This document shows, piece after piece, positions 63,966-64,000 of a stretch of 64,000 nt of DNA (positions within the stretch are counted from its first letter, which is position 1; the number at the start of each line of letters is the position of its first letter). A program made the position numbers and the translations under genes. The DNA is from Sesamum alatum (Eukaryota; Streptophyta; Magnoliopsida; Lamiales; Pedaliaceae). The notes beneath the pieces were generated by a model. That model was not told where the DNA came from and searched no databases. It was given only the letters and a program-made list of their open reading frames with translations. The stretch is from assembly GCA_034509735.1 (NCBI GenBank), contig JACGWO010000002.1, positions 40,727,855 to 40,791,854 of the forward strand, in the 5' to 3' direction.

Positions 63966-64000
63966 ACTTCTCTTATTTTTTTTATTGCATGTGACTGGAC

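Overview
This is a stretch of nuclear DNA from a flowering plant, most likely a eudicot. The evidence is spliced genes with GT-AG introns, a U6 snRNA with a plant upstream element, plant gene families (SPIRAL1-like, group B MAP kinase, plant-type Mediator subunit 22, GH28 pectinase, cytosolic HSP90) and AT-rich spacers filled with plant transposon families. I cannot name the species.

Layout. 1-5.9 kb holds foldback DNA elements, one nested in another, and a possible LTR remnant. 5.9-11.9 kb is a complete Mutator-like element (MULE) with a perfect 10-bp target duplication. It carries a transposase and, divergently, a plant-mobile-domain gene; both are broken. 12.5-13.0 kb is a small SPIRAL1-like gene. 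15.0 kb is a CACTA miniature element. 15.9-24.2 kb is a tandem satellite of 21 monomers with four-monomer higher-order duplications. 24.2-29 kb is gene-free with a hAT-like remnant and MITEs. 29.2-31.4 kb (+, polygalacturonase) and 31.7-34.4 kb (-, MPK4-like kinase) are intact convergent genes. 36.4-38.0 kb has two elements with 9-bp duplications. 38.3-40.4 kb (-) has MED22 and, just upstream in the same orientation, a U6 snRNA gene. 41.7-47.6 kb is a transposon Russian doll: a solo LTR inside a solo LTR inside one arm of an inverted repeat built from two copies of a Harbinger-type MYB-like gene. 48.2-51.5 kb is a young LTR retroelement on the minus strand with gag and an antisense ORF but no pol. 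51.8-53.7 kb has two more foldback elements. 54.2-57.3 kb (-) is an intact HSP90 gene with TATA box and heat-shock-like element. 57.9-62.6 kb has a probable solo LTR and AT-rich repeats. 62.8-64 kb is an internally deleted MULE transposase running off the window.

The six cellular transcription units (SP1L, polygalacturonase, MPK4-like, MED22, U6, HSP90) look like ordinary unrelated neighbours, not a pathway cluster. The unusual content is in the repeats: precise nested insertions with readable target duplications, a higher-order satellite whose monomer resembles a nearby MITE, MITEs landing in the same TTTATAAA target, and the palindrome-rich control region of the MULE. In three otherwise intact reading frames (MULE transposase, SP1L, MED22) removing one base from a homopolymer restores the frame, so sequence error must be considered before calling these pseudogenes.

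All gene models are manual splice joins from the sequence; no alignment or database search was run.
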